Of a stretch of DNA of 64,000 nt, positions 39,492 to 47,860 are shown in pieces. A model generated the notes under the pieces. That model was given only the letters and a program-made list of their open reading frames with translations, had not been told where the DNA came from and ran no database searches. The first letter of the stretch is position 1. Every line of letters starts with the position of its first letter. The stretch comes from Helicobacter cholecystus (lineage in GTDB: Bacteria; Campylobacterota; Campylobacteria; Campylobacterales; Helicobacteraceae): positions 186,001 through 250,000 of the forward strand of contig NZ_NXLU01000002.1 of the NCBI RefSeq assembly GCF_003364215.1, read 5' to 3'. A program made the translations under genes and the position numbers.

Positions 39492-40159
39492 AGCAATATT
39501 TACTTTTACCCTCCCACTTGATTGAAGTGCTGTGTGATAGCACACTTGAAACTCTTCTTATGGTAAGTATATCAAGTATGATTGCATTATTTTTTGGACT
39601 AATTGTTGGAGTAATTTTAAATGTCACTAAAAGGAATGGGGTTTTACCCTGTTTTTGGCTTAATCAAATTTTGAGTTGGCTCGTTAATATTACACGCAGT
39701 TTCCCTTTTATCATTTTAATTATTTTGCTATTACCCCTTTCAAAATTCATTGTAGGACAAAGCTATGGAACAATTGCTGCTATCGTGCCTCTCTCTCTAT
39801 CTGCTATTCCCTTTGTAGCAAGGTTGATTGAAGGTGCATTGGATGAAGTAGATAAAGGGTTAATTGAAGCCACACAAAGTATGGGAGCAAATCAGTGGAG
39901 CATTATTTGTGTAATGCTCTCAGAGGCATTTCCCTCAATCCTCAATGCTGCAACAACAACAATTATTGGTCTGATTGGATATTCAGCAATTGCTGGTGCT
40001 ATTGGAGCAGGAGGATTGGGGGATCTTGCAATTCGTTTAGGTTATCAGACTTTTATGCCAAATGTATTGTTTTGGGCAGTTATTGTCATTATTGTGATGG
40101 TGCAACTTGTTCAAACTATAGGTGACCTATGTGTTAAATGGGTTAAAAAATATCGATGA
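39485..40159 (+). CDS. metI: Methionine ABC importer permease
   Basis: The 224-residue permease has five helices and the EAA-type loop ([29 protein letters not shown], about residues 128-156) that contacts MetN. '[21 protein letters not shown]' near residue 63-82 is typical of MetI. AGAGGAGG lies before the ATG inside metN. It is followed 14 bases later by the binding protein. Confidence 0.94.
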   Translation: MLEQYLLLPSHLIEVLCDSTLETLLMVSISSMIALFFGLIVGVILNVTKRNGVLPCFWLNQILSWLVNITRSFPFIILIILLLPLSKFIVGQSYGTIAAIVPLSLSAIPFVARLIEGALDEVDKGLIEATQSMGANQWSIICVMLSEAFPSILNAATTTIIGLIGYSAIAGAIGAGGLGDLAIRLGYQTFMPNVLFWAVIVIIVMVQLVQTIGDLCVKWVKKYR

Positions 40160-40173
40160 GATAAGGAGTAAAG

Positions 40174-40968
40174 ATGAAAAAGAAAATCTTATTTACAAGT
40201 ATGATTTTAGTGGGTTTACTTAATGCAATTGAGCTTAAAGTTGGAGCTAGTCCAGTACCTCATGCGCAAATTTTAGAGGTTGTGAAAGATGAATTAAAGG
40301 AAAAGGGGGTAGAGCTTATTATTGTCCCTTTTACTGATTATGTTACACCAAATCTTGCACTTAATGATGGTGCAATTGATGCAAATTACTTTCAACATCT
40401 TCCCTATATGGAAAAAATGATCAAGGATCGTGGATTAAAGATTAAGGAAATTGCAAAAATTCATATTGAACCCCTTGGGATTTATAGCAAAAGATTTAAG
40501 AGTCTTGAAGGATTAAAAGATGGTGCAAGAGTAGCAATTCCTAATGATCCTACAAATGCTTCAAGAGCACTTATTTTACTTCATAATGAAGGTATCATTA
40601 AGCTTAAAGATCCTAATAACCTTGCTTGCACGACTTTGGATATTGTTGATAATCCCAAAAAAATAAAAATCGTGCAAATAGAGGCACCCCTTTTGCCTAG
40701 AATGCTTGGTGATGTGGATCTCGCAGTAATTAATGGTAATTATGCATTCCAAGCAGGACTATCACATAAAAATGCACTTGCTTTAGAAGATGAACGCTCA
40801 GCCTATGCCAATATTATTGCAATTTCAGAGAATACTTCACCCCAAAAAATGCAAGCATTGCAAAAGCTCATCAAGGCTATTCAAAGTTATAAGATTGCAA
40901 CATTTATCTATAAAAAATACCAAGGAGAGGTAATCCCTGTCTTTAAGATAGACAAAGCCGCAAAATAG
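40174..40968 (+). CDS. metQ: Methionine-binding protein MetQ (NlpA family)
   Basis: The 264-residue exported protein has a signal peptide (residues 1-19) with no lipobox cysteine, so it is periplasmic rather than a lipoprotein. It carries the NlpA-family motifs VGASPVPHAQILE, LNDGAIDANYFQHLPYM, VAIPNDPTNASRALILL and DLAVINGNYAFQAGL. It hands methionine to MetNI. A strong terminator overlaps its stop codon. Confidence 0.94.
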   Translation: MKKKILFTSMILVGLLNAIELKVGASPVPHAQILEVVKDELKEKGVELIIVPFTDYVTPNLALNDGAIDANYFQHLPYMEKMIKDRGLKIKEIAKIHIEPLGIYSKRFKSLEGLKDGARVAIPNDPTNASRALILLHNEGIIKLKDPNNLACTTLDIVDNPKKIKIVQIEAPLLPRMLGDVDLAVINGNYAFQAGLSHKNALALEDERSAYANIIAISENTSPQKMQALQKLIKAIQSYKIATFIYKKYQGEVIPVFKIDKAAK

Positions 40969-40975
40969 CGGCTTT
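40954..40975 (+). terminator. Terminator after metNIQ
   Basis: Perfect eight-base arms AAAGCCGC and GCGGCTTT enclose AAAATA, which includes the metQ stop codon. A pyrimidine run rich in T follows. The next 199 bases (40976-41174) hold no gene that I can see; they should carry the pepF promoter, possibly TAAAAT near 41149. Confidence 0.85.
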
Positions 40976-41174
40976 CCCCCTCTTTTTAATTCTAAGTACT
41001 CAAACACTTAAATACGACACTATCTCTTCCTATATCTTTATTTATAGAAACAGAGTTTGATCATAATTATTTTTTTAGAAAATTCTTTAAGTAAGGATAG
41101 GGGCGGGATAGAAGTAGGTTAATATTCTTTATAAATTGATAAAATACGCTAAATTATCAAGATTAAGGAAGAAT

Positions 41175-42926
41175 ATGTCTAAAAATTATTGGAAACTTAC
41201 AGACATTTTTGCCTCCACATCTGCACTTGAACAGAGAGTGGAAGAGCTCAAAGTTCAGGCTCAAAATTTTCAGATGAACTATGAAGGTAAACTTAATGAG
41301 ATTCATCCACAAGCCCTAAAAGAATATGAGGAGATTTTAGAAGGGGTGGGTGCTGTTGCAACATATAGTTTTTTACTTTTTGCACAAGATAGTTCTTTGG
41401 GGGATTTGTATGCTAAATATGAAATGATATGCAATCAAATACAAAGTTATCTGCTTTTTTTTGAAATTGAATTTTGCACCTTGAGTAAAGTAGAACAAGA
41501 AGAATATAAAAAACAGTGCCCTAAATACGCCTATTATTTGAGCAATCTTCTTAAAAGTAAGTCTCATCAACTGACTCTAGAACAAGAGCAAGTTCTCCTA
41601 GAAGTCTCTCCAGTAGGTATAGGAGCATTTGGTAGGTTTTTTGATGAGTATTTTTCAAGAATAAAATTTAAGTTTGGTAAAGATGCTAAGCGTATTGGCG
41701 AAGAAGAGATTCTTGCGTATTTATATTCACTAGAACGTAAAGAGAGAAAAAAAGCTCAGAAAGTCTTTAGCAAAAAACTCAATGCATCAAGTCATTTTCT
41801 TACCTTTATTTTCAATATGGTGAGAAAAGATTTAGCTATTCATACAAAGCTTAGAAAGTATGCCTTGCCCGAATCTTTTAGGCATCTAAGCAATTGTACG
41901 ACACAAAAAAGTGTTGATGCTCTAATTGATGTTGTTGAGCAAAACTTTTCAATTGTGCAACGTTACTATGAGGTTAAAAAAGAAATTTTAGGTTTGAAAA
42001 AACTTAAAGATTATGATCGTTATGCGCCTATTGGTAAAGAAGGTGGAGAGAAGATTTCTTATAAAGAAGCCTTAACGCTTGTGCAGGATTCTTTTGAGGA
42101 ATTTTCCAGTGAGTTTGCAAATATTGTAAAAAAAGCACTCCAAGAAGGTTGGGTAGATTCTCATCCCAAAGAGAGAAAAAGGGGAGGGGCATTTAGTCAT
42201 GGCTGCGTACCTTCTGTGCACCCATATGTTTTGCTTAATTATACAGAGGGAAGACGCGATGTATTTACGATTGCCCACGAGTTTGGGCATATGATCCATC
42301 AAGAACTCAGTAAGTCTCAAGGCTATCTCAATATGGATACACCTCTTACAACAGCTGAAACTGCCTCTGTCTTTGCAGAAATGCTTCTTTTTGACACTCT
42401 TAAGACTAGAGTGTCAAAAAATGAGCTAATTTCACTATATTCTGGGAAGTTGGAAGATATTTTCTCTACACTTTTTAGACAGATTGTGATGACAAATTTT
42501 GAAAGAAGAATTCATTCACTCAATGATGAATTAAAAACTGAAGAGTTTGATCGTATTTGGAAAGAAGAAAACCAAAAAATGTTTGGAAAAAGTGTAGAGC
42601 TAAGTAAAAACTATCAAAGATGGTGGAGTTATATTCCTCACTTTGTGCATTCCCCTTTTTATTGCTATGCTTATAGCTATGGACAACTCCTTGTGCTTGC
42701 ACTCTTTGGTCTGTATAAAAGATCAAGTCAAGAGGGAAGGAGAGATGAGTTTATTGCCCAATATATAGAATTTTTAAGTGCTGGGGGAAGTGCATCTCCA
42801 CGTGATTTGGTAATGAAATTTGGATTTGATGTAGAAAATGAAGAATTTTGGAAAATAGGAATGCAACAAGTGCAAAATTTACTTGTAGATTTTTTGGAAA
42901 TCTTGGGGAGTAGGGATAATGTCTAA
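41175..42926 (+). CDS. pepF: Oligoendopeptidase F (M3B family)
   Basis: ATG at 41175 has AAGGAAG before it, giving 583 residues. The zinc site is HEFGH (H368-H372) with a further ligand glutamate in TAETASVFAEM. The preceding 'GCVPSVHPYVLLNY' and the C-terminal 'FVHSPFYCYAYSYGQLL' fit the family. It has no signal peptide and would degrade oligopeptides in the cytoplasm, downstream of proteases such as HslUV or ClpXP. It heads a four-gene operon, overlapping the next gene by eight bases. From memory, pepF in H. pylori is HP0470. Confidence 0.93.
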   Translation: MSKNYWKLTDIFASTSALEQRVEELKVQAQNFQMNYEGKLNEIHPQALKEYEEILEGVGAVATYSFLLFAQDSSLGDLYAKYEMICNQIQSYLLFFEIEFCTLSKVEQEEYKKQCPKYAYYLSNLLKSKSHQLTLEQEQVLLEVSPVGIGAFGRFFDEYFSRIKFKFGKDAKRIGEEEILAYLYSLERKERKKAQKVFSKKLNASSHFLTFIFNMVRKDLAIHTKLRKYALPESFRHLSNCTTQKSVDALIDVVEQNFSIVQRYYEVKKEILGLKKLKDYDRYAPIGKEGGEKISYKEALTLVQDSFEEFSSEFANIVKKALQEGWVDSHPKERKRGGAFSHGCVPSVHPYVLLNYTEGRRDVFTIAHEFGHMIHQELSKSQGYLNMDTPLTTAETASVFAEMLLFDTLKTRVSKNELISLYSGKLEDIFSTLFRQIVMTNFERRIHSLNDELKTEEFDRIWKEENQKMFGKSVELSKNYQRWWSYIPHFVHSPFYCYAYSYGQLLVLALFGLYKRSSQEGRRDEFIAQYIEFLSAGGSASPRDLVMKFGFDVENEEFWKIGMQQVQNLLVDFLEILGSRDNV

Positions 42927-43368
42927 AGAAATTAGTGCAAAGATTCGTAATCTTTTCTCAACTCATGCAAAAGAGATGATGCAAGCACTTCAAGAAGAAG
43001 GAATGGATTTTTCTATTATTTGTGAAACTTCAATGATTGGGTTTTATCCAGAACTTAGTCATTATGCACGCAGTAAATTAGGAGATATGACAGCTTTTGT
43101 TCTCTCAGGATACAGTCTTTTATCTCTTGTACTTGAAGATGCAGTATTTGAGTTTGAGGCAGGACTTATTTCACAAGATAGAGATGACCAACTTGGAACA
43201 ATTGTAAGAATTCCCTATATTGCAATAATGCAGATTTTTATAGAAGATGAAAATTTGCGTCAAAGAACCGTGCTTTTTTACAATCCTTATGAGCCAGATG
43301 ATTGTGAAAATGTTCGATCTTCCATGCTTGCAGTGTTATCAAAAAATGGACATTTACTTAGAGGATAG
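42919..43368 (+). CDS. Conserved unknown, possible SspB-like fold
   Basis: The 149-residue cytoplasmic protein has no clear family mark that I can name. Residues 70-115 (a beta strand EFEAGL, a loop, then TIVRIPYIAIMQIF and a strand ending VLFYNP) resemble the core of SspB. In SspB, which tethers ssrA-tagged proteins to ClpXP, a strand is followed by 'VIPFAAI' and a second strand. This is a by-eye resemblance. Its place between pepF and a TerB protein makes a proteolysis adaptor plausible. It starts inside the end of pepF. Confidence 0.4.
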   Translation: MSKEISAKIRNLFSTHAKEMMQALQEEGMDFSIICETSMIGFYPELSHYARSKLGDMTAFVLSGYSLLSLVLEDAVFEFEAGLISQDRDDQLGTIVRIPYIAIMQIFIEDENLRQRTVLFYNPYEPDDCENVRSSMLAVLSKNGHLLRG

Positions 43369-43370
43369 TA

Positions 43371-43643
43371 ATGAAAATAATATTAAAAATTGTTTTTGCC
43401 TTTGCTTTGGCATCTGCATGGTATATACTCTCAGGGGAGGGATCTGAGGCTATCAGTGTTGTATTTTTCTTCTTGATTGTTTTTGCATTTTTTATTAAGC
43501 CTCAAAAAATTCAACGTTCTGCATTGAGGGAGAAATACCTTGAGAAACTTAAGGAAAACAAAAAGAGAAGTCAAGAGGTTAACAAAGAACTAAATCAAGA
43601 ACAAAGAACGGTATATAGAGATTTAAGAAGGAGAAAAGAATAA
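43371..43643 (+). CDS. Small membrane protein of the pepF operon
   Basis: The 90-residue protein has two hydrophobic helices (about residues 2-17 and 22-42), then a strongly charged cytoplasmic tail with many K, R and E (residues 45-90) that could form a coiled coil. It starts two bases after the preceding stop, and its stop overlaps the next ATG (TAATG). I know of no function. Confidence 0.65.
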   Translation: MKIILKIVFAFALASAWYILSGEGSEAISVVFFFLIVFAFFIKPQKIQRSALREKYLEKLKENKKRSQEVNKELNQEQRTVYRDLRRRKE

Positions 43644-44410
43644 TGGATATTTTGACATTACTTGTAATTATTGTTGCTGGAGTTGTGATGTATTTTTTAT
43701 GGAATACACTCAAAGAATATTTGAGCATAGAAGAAAATGTTAAGAGGTTTAAGGATAGGGAATTTCTTAAAGATCAAATTGTCATTGAAGAAGAACCAAG
43801 CTTTGAGGAGAAAATTTTAGCAAGTGAGTATGGAGTGCTTGCTGGGATTTTAGGGTATGTAGGTAATGCAGATGGCGAGATTTGTGATCTTGAAAAGCAA
43901 ATGGCATTTTCACTTCTTGATGATATGGCAAATGAAATGAATGGATTAGGAGACAAAGAAGAAGTCCTTAATGCTCTTAAGGAAATCTTTCTTTCATCAA
44001 ATAATGATATTCAAGCACTTTGTGAAAAATTCTTAGATTTAAGCAAGGGGGAGTATAAAAAGAAATTAAAGGTTGTGGAGTTTTGCTTTGCTTTGGGCTA
44101 TGCAGATGGAAACTTAAATGATACGACTAAAGATGCGATTTTGGATGTTGGAGCATTTTTACAGATTGATAATAGTGATTTTAATAAAATTTATGATGAT
44201 TTTGAAAAAAATTACTATGTAGAAGTTTCTCAACAAGAAGCAAAAGAAATCTTTGGGGAGTATACAAATTTACAAATGCGCTATGAAGAACTGATTGCAA
44301 AAAGTAAGCAAAATATTTTAGAAGATAAAACACACAATAAGCCTATTACTAAAGAAAGTTTAGTGCAACTTCAAAAGATTCAAAAAGCTTACGAGATTTT
44401 AAAATCTTAA
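43643..44410 (+). CDS. Membrane-anchored TerB protein with HPD-less J-like C-terminus
   Basis: The 255-residue protein has an N-terminal membrane anchor (about residues 3-20) and a TerB domain (about 58-190), with the typical aspartate motifs GYVGNADGEI and LGYADGNLND. The C-terminal 57 residues follow the helix pattern of a J domain and end in 'LQKIQKAYEILKS', very like the close of a J domain. The HPD motif that activates DnaK is replaced by 'QNILED' (about 223-228). It looks like a DjlA relative that has lost co-chaperone activity. Confidence 0.7.
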   Translation: MDILTLLVIIVAGVVMYFLWNTLKEYLSIEENVKRFKDREFLKDQIVIEEEPSFEEKILASEYGVLAGILGYVGNADGEICDLEKQMAFSLLDDMANEMNGLGDKEEVLNALKEIFLSSNNDIQALCEKFLDLSKGEYKKKLKVVEFCFALGYADGNLNDTTKDAILDVGAFLQIDNSDFNKIYDDFEKNYYVEVSQQEAKEIFGEYTNLQMRYEELIAKSKQNILEDKTHNKPITKESLVQLQKIQKAYEILKS

Positions 44411-44418
44411 TCTTTGTT

Positions 44419-44445
44419 TTTATCCTAGGGATTTTCTAGGATAAA
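44419..44445. terminator. Inverted repeat after the pepF operon
   Basis: Ten-base arms TTTATCCTAG and CTAGGATAAA enclose a seven-base loop, nine bases after the operon's stop. A clean T tail is absent on either strand, so it may be a weak terminator or an RNA 3' end. The rest of 44446-44564 shows nothing recognisable. Confidence 0.5.
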
Positions 44446-44564
44446 GAAATATCAATTAGACTCTAGAATCTACAATTTTCCCAATAAGGGTTGATTATCT
44501 ATCTTAAAGTTTAGGGTTATAAAACCAATTGATTAATCACTATATTAATCTTTTAAATTCTAAA

Positions 44565-45245
44565 TCAGTGAAGCTTATAAAGGATTGGCACTTGGATTTT
44601 TACTCTTTTTTCAGGGAGAGGGAAATATTTTGAAGCTGCATATACTGCCTTTATCGCACTTTTTTGTAGCATTTCTTTTGTATTAGAGCGTACAATTTTT
44701 ACCTCACTCACAACTCCAGAGGTATCTAAAATAAACTCTATAACTACCTCCCCTTCAAGTCTTTGACGTCTTGCCATGAGTGGATAAGGGTTGTGGGAGG
44801 AGATAAGAGAATGAATTTTTGCAAGAAACTCATGAGTTATTCCTTGATTGTGCTTGAGAGTTTCTTGTGTATTTTGTGCATTTGCTTGATTACTGTTTTG
44901 TTTTTGTGGAACTTCTTGAGTAGGGGGGCTGGGATTATTTTTTTTAGCAGAAATAGTCTTTGAAATTGATTTTGAGGAGGGTTTAATGGTTTTTGAATAA
45001 GTTTTTTGATTGGATTTTTGTATGGGCTTTGAATCTTCTTGAGATTGTTTAGCTTGTTTAGGTTCTTGGAATGATCGCAAGGAGAGTGTAAAATTATGAT
45101 TACCTTCTTGTTTAATTGGGATTTGTTTTAAGTTGGGAGTATAAAGCAAAAATAATGCAATTGAAGAATATAAGCAAAAGGCACAAAAAAATCCAATGAA
45201 ATGAGGGGAATTAGTTTTTTTGTGTAGTGATAACAAAATTTTCAT
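44565..45245 (-). CDS. tonB: TonB energy-transducing protein
   Basis: The start at ATG 45245 gives 226 residues; it lies inside the end of exbD. One membrane helix (about residues 15-34) is followed by a charged spacer with a short proline stretch (PSPPTQEVPQ) and the conserved C-terminal domain: 'NPYPLMARRQRLEGEVVIEFILDTSGVVSEVKIVRS' and a final 'VKIQVPILYKL'. The middle is rich in K, S and Q rather than the usual Pro-Lys/Glu repeats. It spans the periplasm to energise receptors such as that at 59436-61577. Confidence 0.93.
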   Translation of the reverse strand: MKILLSLHKKTNSPHFIGFFCAFCLYSSIALFLLYTPNLKQIPIKQEGNHNFTLSLRSFQEPKQAKQSQEDSKPIQKSNQKTYSKTIKPSSKSISKTISAKKNNPSPPTQEVPQKQNSNQANAQNTQETLKHNQGITHEFLAKIHSLISSHNPYPLMARRQRLEGEVVIEFILDTSGVVSEVKIVRSNTKEMLQKSAIKAVYAASKYFPLPEKRVKIQVPILYKLH

Positions 45246-45591
45246 GATTTTTCTCTTTGAGGAGATTAAGGATTTGTACAAAAGTTTCAAACTTGGCTTC
45301 CTTATCACTTTGAAATTCTATGAGTGTTTTAGAGGATGTTTGGGCTATGACATTTTTAAGTTCTTCATAGTTGACGGGTTTATTATCAAGATAAAGTTGA
45401 TTTAAACGATCAGTAGAGATAGTGAGTTTTTTTTGTTTTTTAGGTTCTTGTGAGTGTTTGGAGTTTGGTACCTGGATGGGGATATGACCTTGAGCGATAA
45501 AGGTAGAAAGAGAAAGAACAATAGCAAGTAAAACAAGCATAATATCAATAAAAGGAACAATATTTAGCCCTTCACCTCTTTTAAGCTTCAT
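45211..45591 (-). CDS. exbD: ExbD proton-channel subunit
   Basis: The 126-residue protein has one helix with the essential aspartate in 'NIVPFIDIMLVLLAI' (about residues 10-24) and a periplasmic domain containing ISTDRLNQLYLDNKPV. It forms the TonB motor with ExbB. It overlaps exbB by four bases and tonB by 35. Confidence 0.94.
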   Translation of the reverse strand: MKLKRGEGLNIVPFIDIMLVLLAIVLSLSTFIAQGHIPIQVPNSKHSQEPKKQKKLTISTDRLNQLYLDNKPVNYEELKNVIAQTSSKTLIEFQSDKEAKFETFVQILNLLKEKNHENFVITTQKN

Positions 45592-46007
45592 TGTTTTGCC
45601 TTATAACGATTGCAAAGGATATCAATCTTTCTTAATAACCCATTATATATAATCAAAGTAGGGATAGCTACAATAAGTCCAGCTCCAGTAGCTTGAAGTG
45701 CCAAGGAGAGATCAGCCATAATTTGTTTTGCATCAATTCCCTCACTCATACTCATTCCATAAAAGGTTACAATGATTCCTCCAACAGTTCCCAGAAGACC
45801 AATATAAGGAGCATTAGAGTAGATGATATATAATGTTGTCATATTTTTACTTAAGCTTTCTTCAAAATCATTGAATGTTTGAAAATCCTCAAATTTTACC
45901 CTCTTAAAAAATATCATTCTTTCAATGCTTAACCAAATAGCTAAAAATCCCATAAATCCTAAAATTCCGAAAATACAATAATCCAAATAGAGTTTTAAAA
46001 ATTCCAA
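45588..46007 (-). CDS. exbB: ExbB proton-channel subunit
   Basis: The start is TTG at 46007, because GGAGG lies five bases before it; the TTG at 46019 overlaps that site. The 139-residue protein has three helices and the motif 'YIGLLGTVGGIIVTF...LALQATGAGLIVAIPTLI' split over the second and third helices. It is a short ExbB of the Helicobacter/Campylobacter type. A TTATTATAATAA palindrome upstream suggests control by Fur. Confidence 0.93.
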   Translation of the reverse strand: MEFLKLYLDYCIFGILGFMGFLAIWLSIERMIFFKRVKFEDFQTFNDFEESLSKNMTTLYIIYSNAPYIGLLGTVGGIIVTFYGMSMSEGIDAKQIMADLSLALQATGAGLIVAIPTLIIYNGLLRKIDILCNRYKAKQ

Positions 46008-46042
46008 AAATACCTCCAAAACAATATAAATAATAAGAAGTG

Positions 46043-46054
46043 TTATTATAATAA
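46043..46054. promoter_or_regulatory. Candidate Fur box upstream of exbB-exbD-tonB
   Basis: TTATTATAATAA is a perfect palindrome 36 bases before the exbB start, within an AT-rich stretch (46019-46075). It resembles the TAATAAT/ATTATTA half-sites reported for H. pylori Fur. AT-rich palindromes also occur by chance here, so this is tentative. Confidence 0.4.
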
Positions 46055-46125
46055 AAAATAATTTAACTCAAAGTTTTCAAGCTTAATATTTGCAAACAAT
46101 AAAATTTATAAAGATGGGAGTCTCT

Positions 46126-47244
46126 TTAGAGCATTTGAGCAAATTCTCTAAAGAGTTTAGCAGAGTCTTTTGGGCCTGGACTTGCTTCAGGGTGATATTG
46201 GACAGAGAAGATTGGAGAGTCTTTATATCTTACCCCCTCAATTGTGCCATCAAAGAGATTAATATGTGTAATTTCTGCAACCTCCCTAATTGCATCTGTA
46301 ACAGAGTAATTATGATTTTGTGCAGTGATTTCTACTGTATTGGTTTTAAGATTTTTTACAGGGTGATTTCCACCATGATGTCCAAATTTAAGTTTTTTTG
46401 TTGGATATCCATAAGCAATAGAAAGAAGTTGATGACCTAAACAGATTCCAAAGATTGGGATTTTTCTTAAAATAAGTTTTTTAATTTGCTCCACTTCTTT
46501 TGTAAGTGTCATTGGATCTCCTGGTCCATTGGAGAGAAAGACACCATGAATTTTTCCACAATCAAAGAGCGCAATAATCTCATCCGCATCAAAATTATGA
46601 GGTTTAACAATTGTATTTAAACCTGCTTGTACAAGCTCGTTGAGAATATTGTCTTTTGCCCCAAAGTCAATGGCAACGATTGTTTTGTATGTATCTGGAG
46701 TTTGAAAGCTAAGGGTTTCAAAATTAAAAGTACCTTGAGTATGGTTTTTTTCATTTTTAATTGAAACTTCTTGAATGTAATTAATCTCCTCAATTCTTTT
46801 ACTAGAAGCTAAGATTTTTGCAAGTTCTTCCTTGTTTGAGATTTCTGTAGAAACAATGGCCATCATTGCTCCTTGCTCTCTGAGCATTTGAGTTATTCCA
46901 CGAGTATCAATTTCACAAATCCCCATAATGTTGTTTTGTATCAGAAAGTTTTTCAAACTCTCTTTTGAGCGAAAATTAGAGTAAAAATCTTGATATTTTC
47001 TTACAAAGATTCCCTTACAATGCACAATTTCTCTCTCATTATCTTGTGGGTTTGTTCCAACAATTCCAATTTCAGGCATTGTAAAAGTAACAAATTGTCC
47101 TGCATAACTTGGATCTGTAATAATTTCTTGATATCCAGTTATTGAGGTATTGAATACGACTTCACCCACCTGTGTTCCTTGTGCGCCAAAACTTTTAGCT
47201 TGAATAAAAACACCATTTTCAAGATAGAGATAGGCAGTTTTCAT
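46126..47244 (-). CDS. carA: Carbamoyl-phosphate synthase small subunit
   Basis: The 372-residue amidotransferase has an N-terminal carA domain (VFNTSITGYQEIITDPSYAGQ, about residues 29-49) and a class I glutaminase domain. The catalytic cysteine is in IFGICLGHQLL (about 254-264), with the partner HPEA near residue 350. It supplies ammonia for pyrimidine and arginine synthesis. It overlaps the DUF507 gene by four bases. The large subunit carB is not in the window. Confidence 0.95.
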   Translation of the reverse strand: MKTAYLYLENGVFIQAKSFGAQGTQVGEVVFNTSITGYQEIITDPSYAGQFVTFTMPEIGIVGTNPQDNEREIVHCKGIFVRKYQDFYSNFRSKESLKNFLIQNNIMGICEIDTRGITQMLREQGAMMAIVSTEISNKEELAKILASSKRIEEINYIQEVSIKNEKNHTQGTFNFETLSFQTPDTYKTIVAIDFGAKDNILNELVQAGLNTIVKPHNFDADEIIALFDCGKIHGVFLSNGPGDPMTLTKEVEQIKKLILRKIPIFGICLGHQLLSIAYGYPTKKLKFGHHGGNHPVKNLKTNTVEITAQNHNYSVTDAIREVAEITHINLFDGTIEGVRYKDSPIFSVQYHPEASPGPKDSAKLFREFAQML

Positions 47245-47795
47245 AAATATCCCTTCTTTTTAAGTTCTTCTTCATAAAGTTTATTAAAGACAAGTTCATA
47301 CTCATCGCTCCCAACAATAAGTTTTTTCTTGTAGTTTTTAAGCTTTTCCAAGACAATACTTTCAGCATCTTCATAAATTTTTGAATATGAATCAATGGCT
47401 TTGAAGATAAGATTTTTGATAACATTGTCAGAAAGAGAATAGACAATGAGTTTTTCAGCATTAAGAGCTTTTAGAATTTTAAAAGAAAGTTCACTGTATC
47501 GATCATCCCAATTGAGTGGAAATTTTTCTTCTTCAGCGATTTGCTTTTTTATCATCCAAAAAAGTTGTCGCTCATCGGCTCTCATAAATTCAATTTCATC
47601 AAGATTTTGCTCGAGTAAAATTCTTGCTTTTTCATCAAGCATAAGCTCTCTTTGGATATCTGTTTGCATCACATCAAGAATTTTTCTCTGAAGTCTTTCG
47701 ATGGATACTTTTTCTTCCAGAATGGGGGAATTAAATAGATCAAGTGCTACTTTATTAGCAACATAGGGTGCGTGTTGTAATTTTAGTTTCATCAT
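47241..47795 (-). CDS. DUF507-family protein
   Basis: The 184-residue, highly charged helical protein matches the DUF507 family found next to carA in Campylobacterota. It is made of two similar halves, each with a stretch like 'LVANKVALDLFNSP' and 'DNVIKNLIFKAIDSYSK', suggesting an internal repeat. Conserved 'MLDEKARILLEQNLDEIEFM' lies near residues 56-75. The function is unknown. Its ATGA overlap with carA shows co-translation. Confidence 0.75.
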   Translation of the reverse strand: MMKLKLQHAPYVANKVALDLFNSPILEEKVSIERLQRKILDVMQTDIQRELMLDEKARILLEQNLDEIEFMRADERQLFWMIKKQIAEEEKFPLNWDDRYSELSFKILKALNAEKLIVYSLSDNVIKNLIFKAIDSYSKIYEDAESIVLEKLKNYKKKLIVGSDEYELVFNKLYEEELKKKGYL

Positions 47796-47860
47796 TCTAG
47801 CCTTACTTTTTTACAAAGCATTTTAGCTTTTTTTAGGTTAAATTCCTTTTAAGTCATGCT

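Noticed and set aside
42919-44410. A tellurite-resistance (ter) system, because of TerB and TerC proteins.
   Set aside because: Only a TerB-domain protein and a TerC-family protein are present, 18 kb apart; terA, terD and terE are missing.
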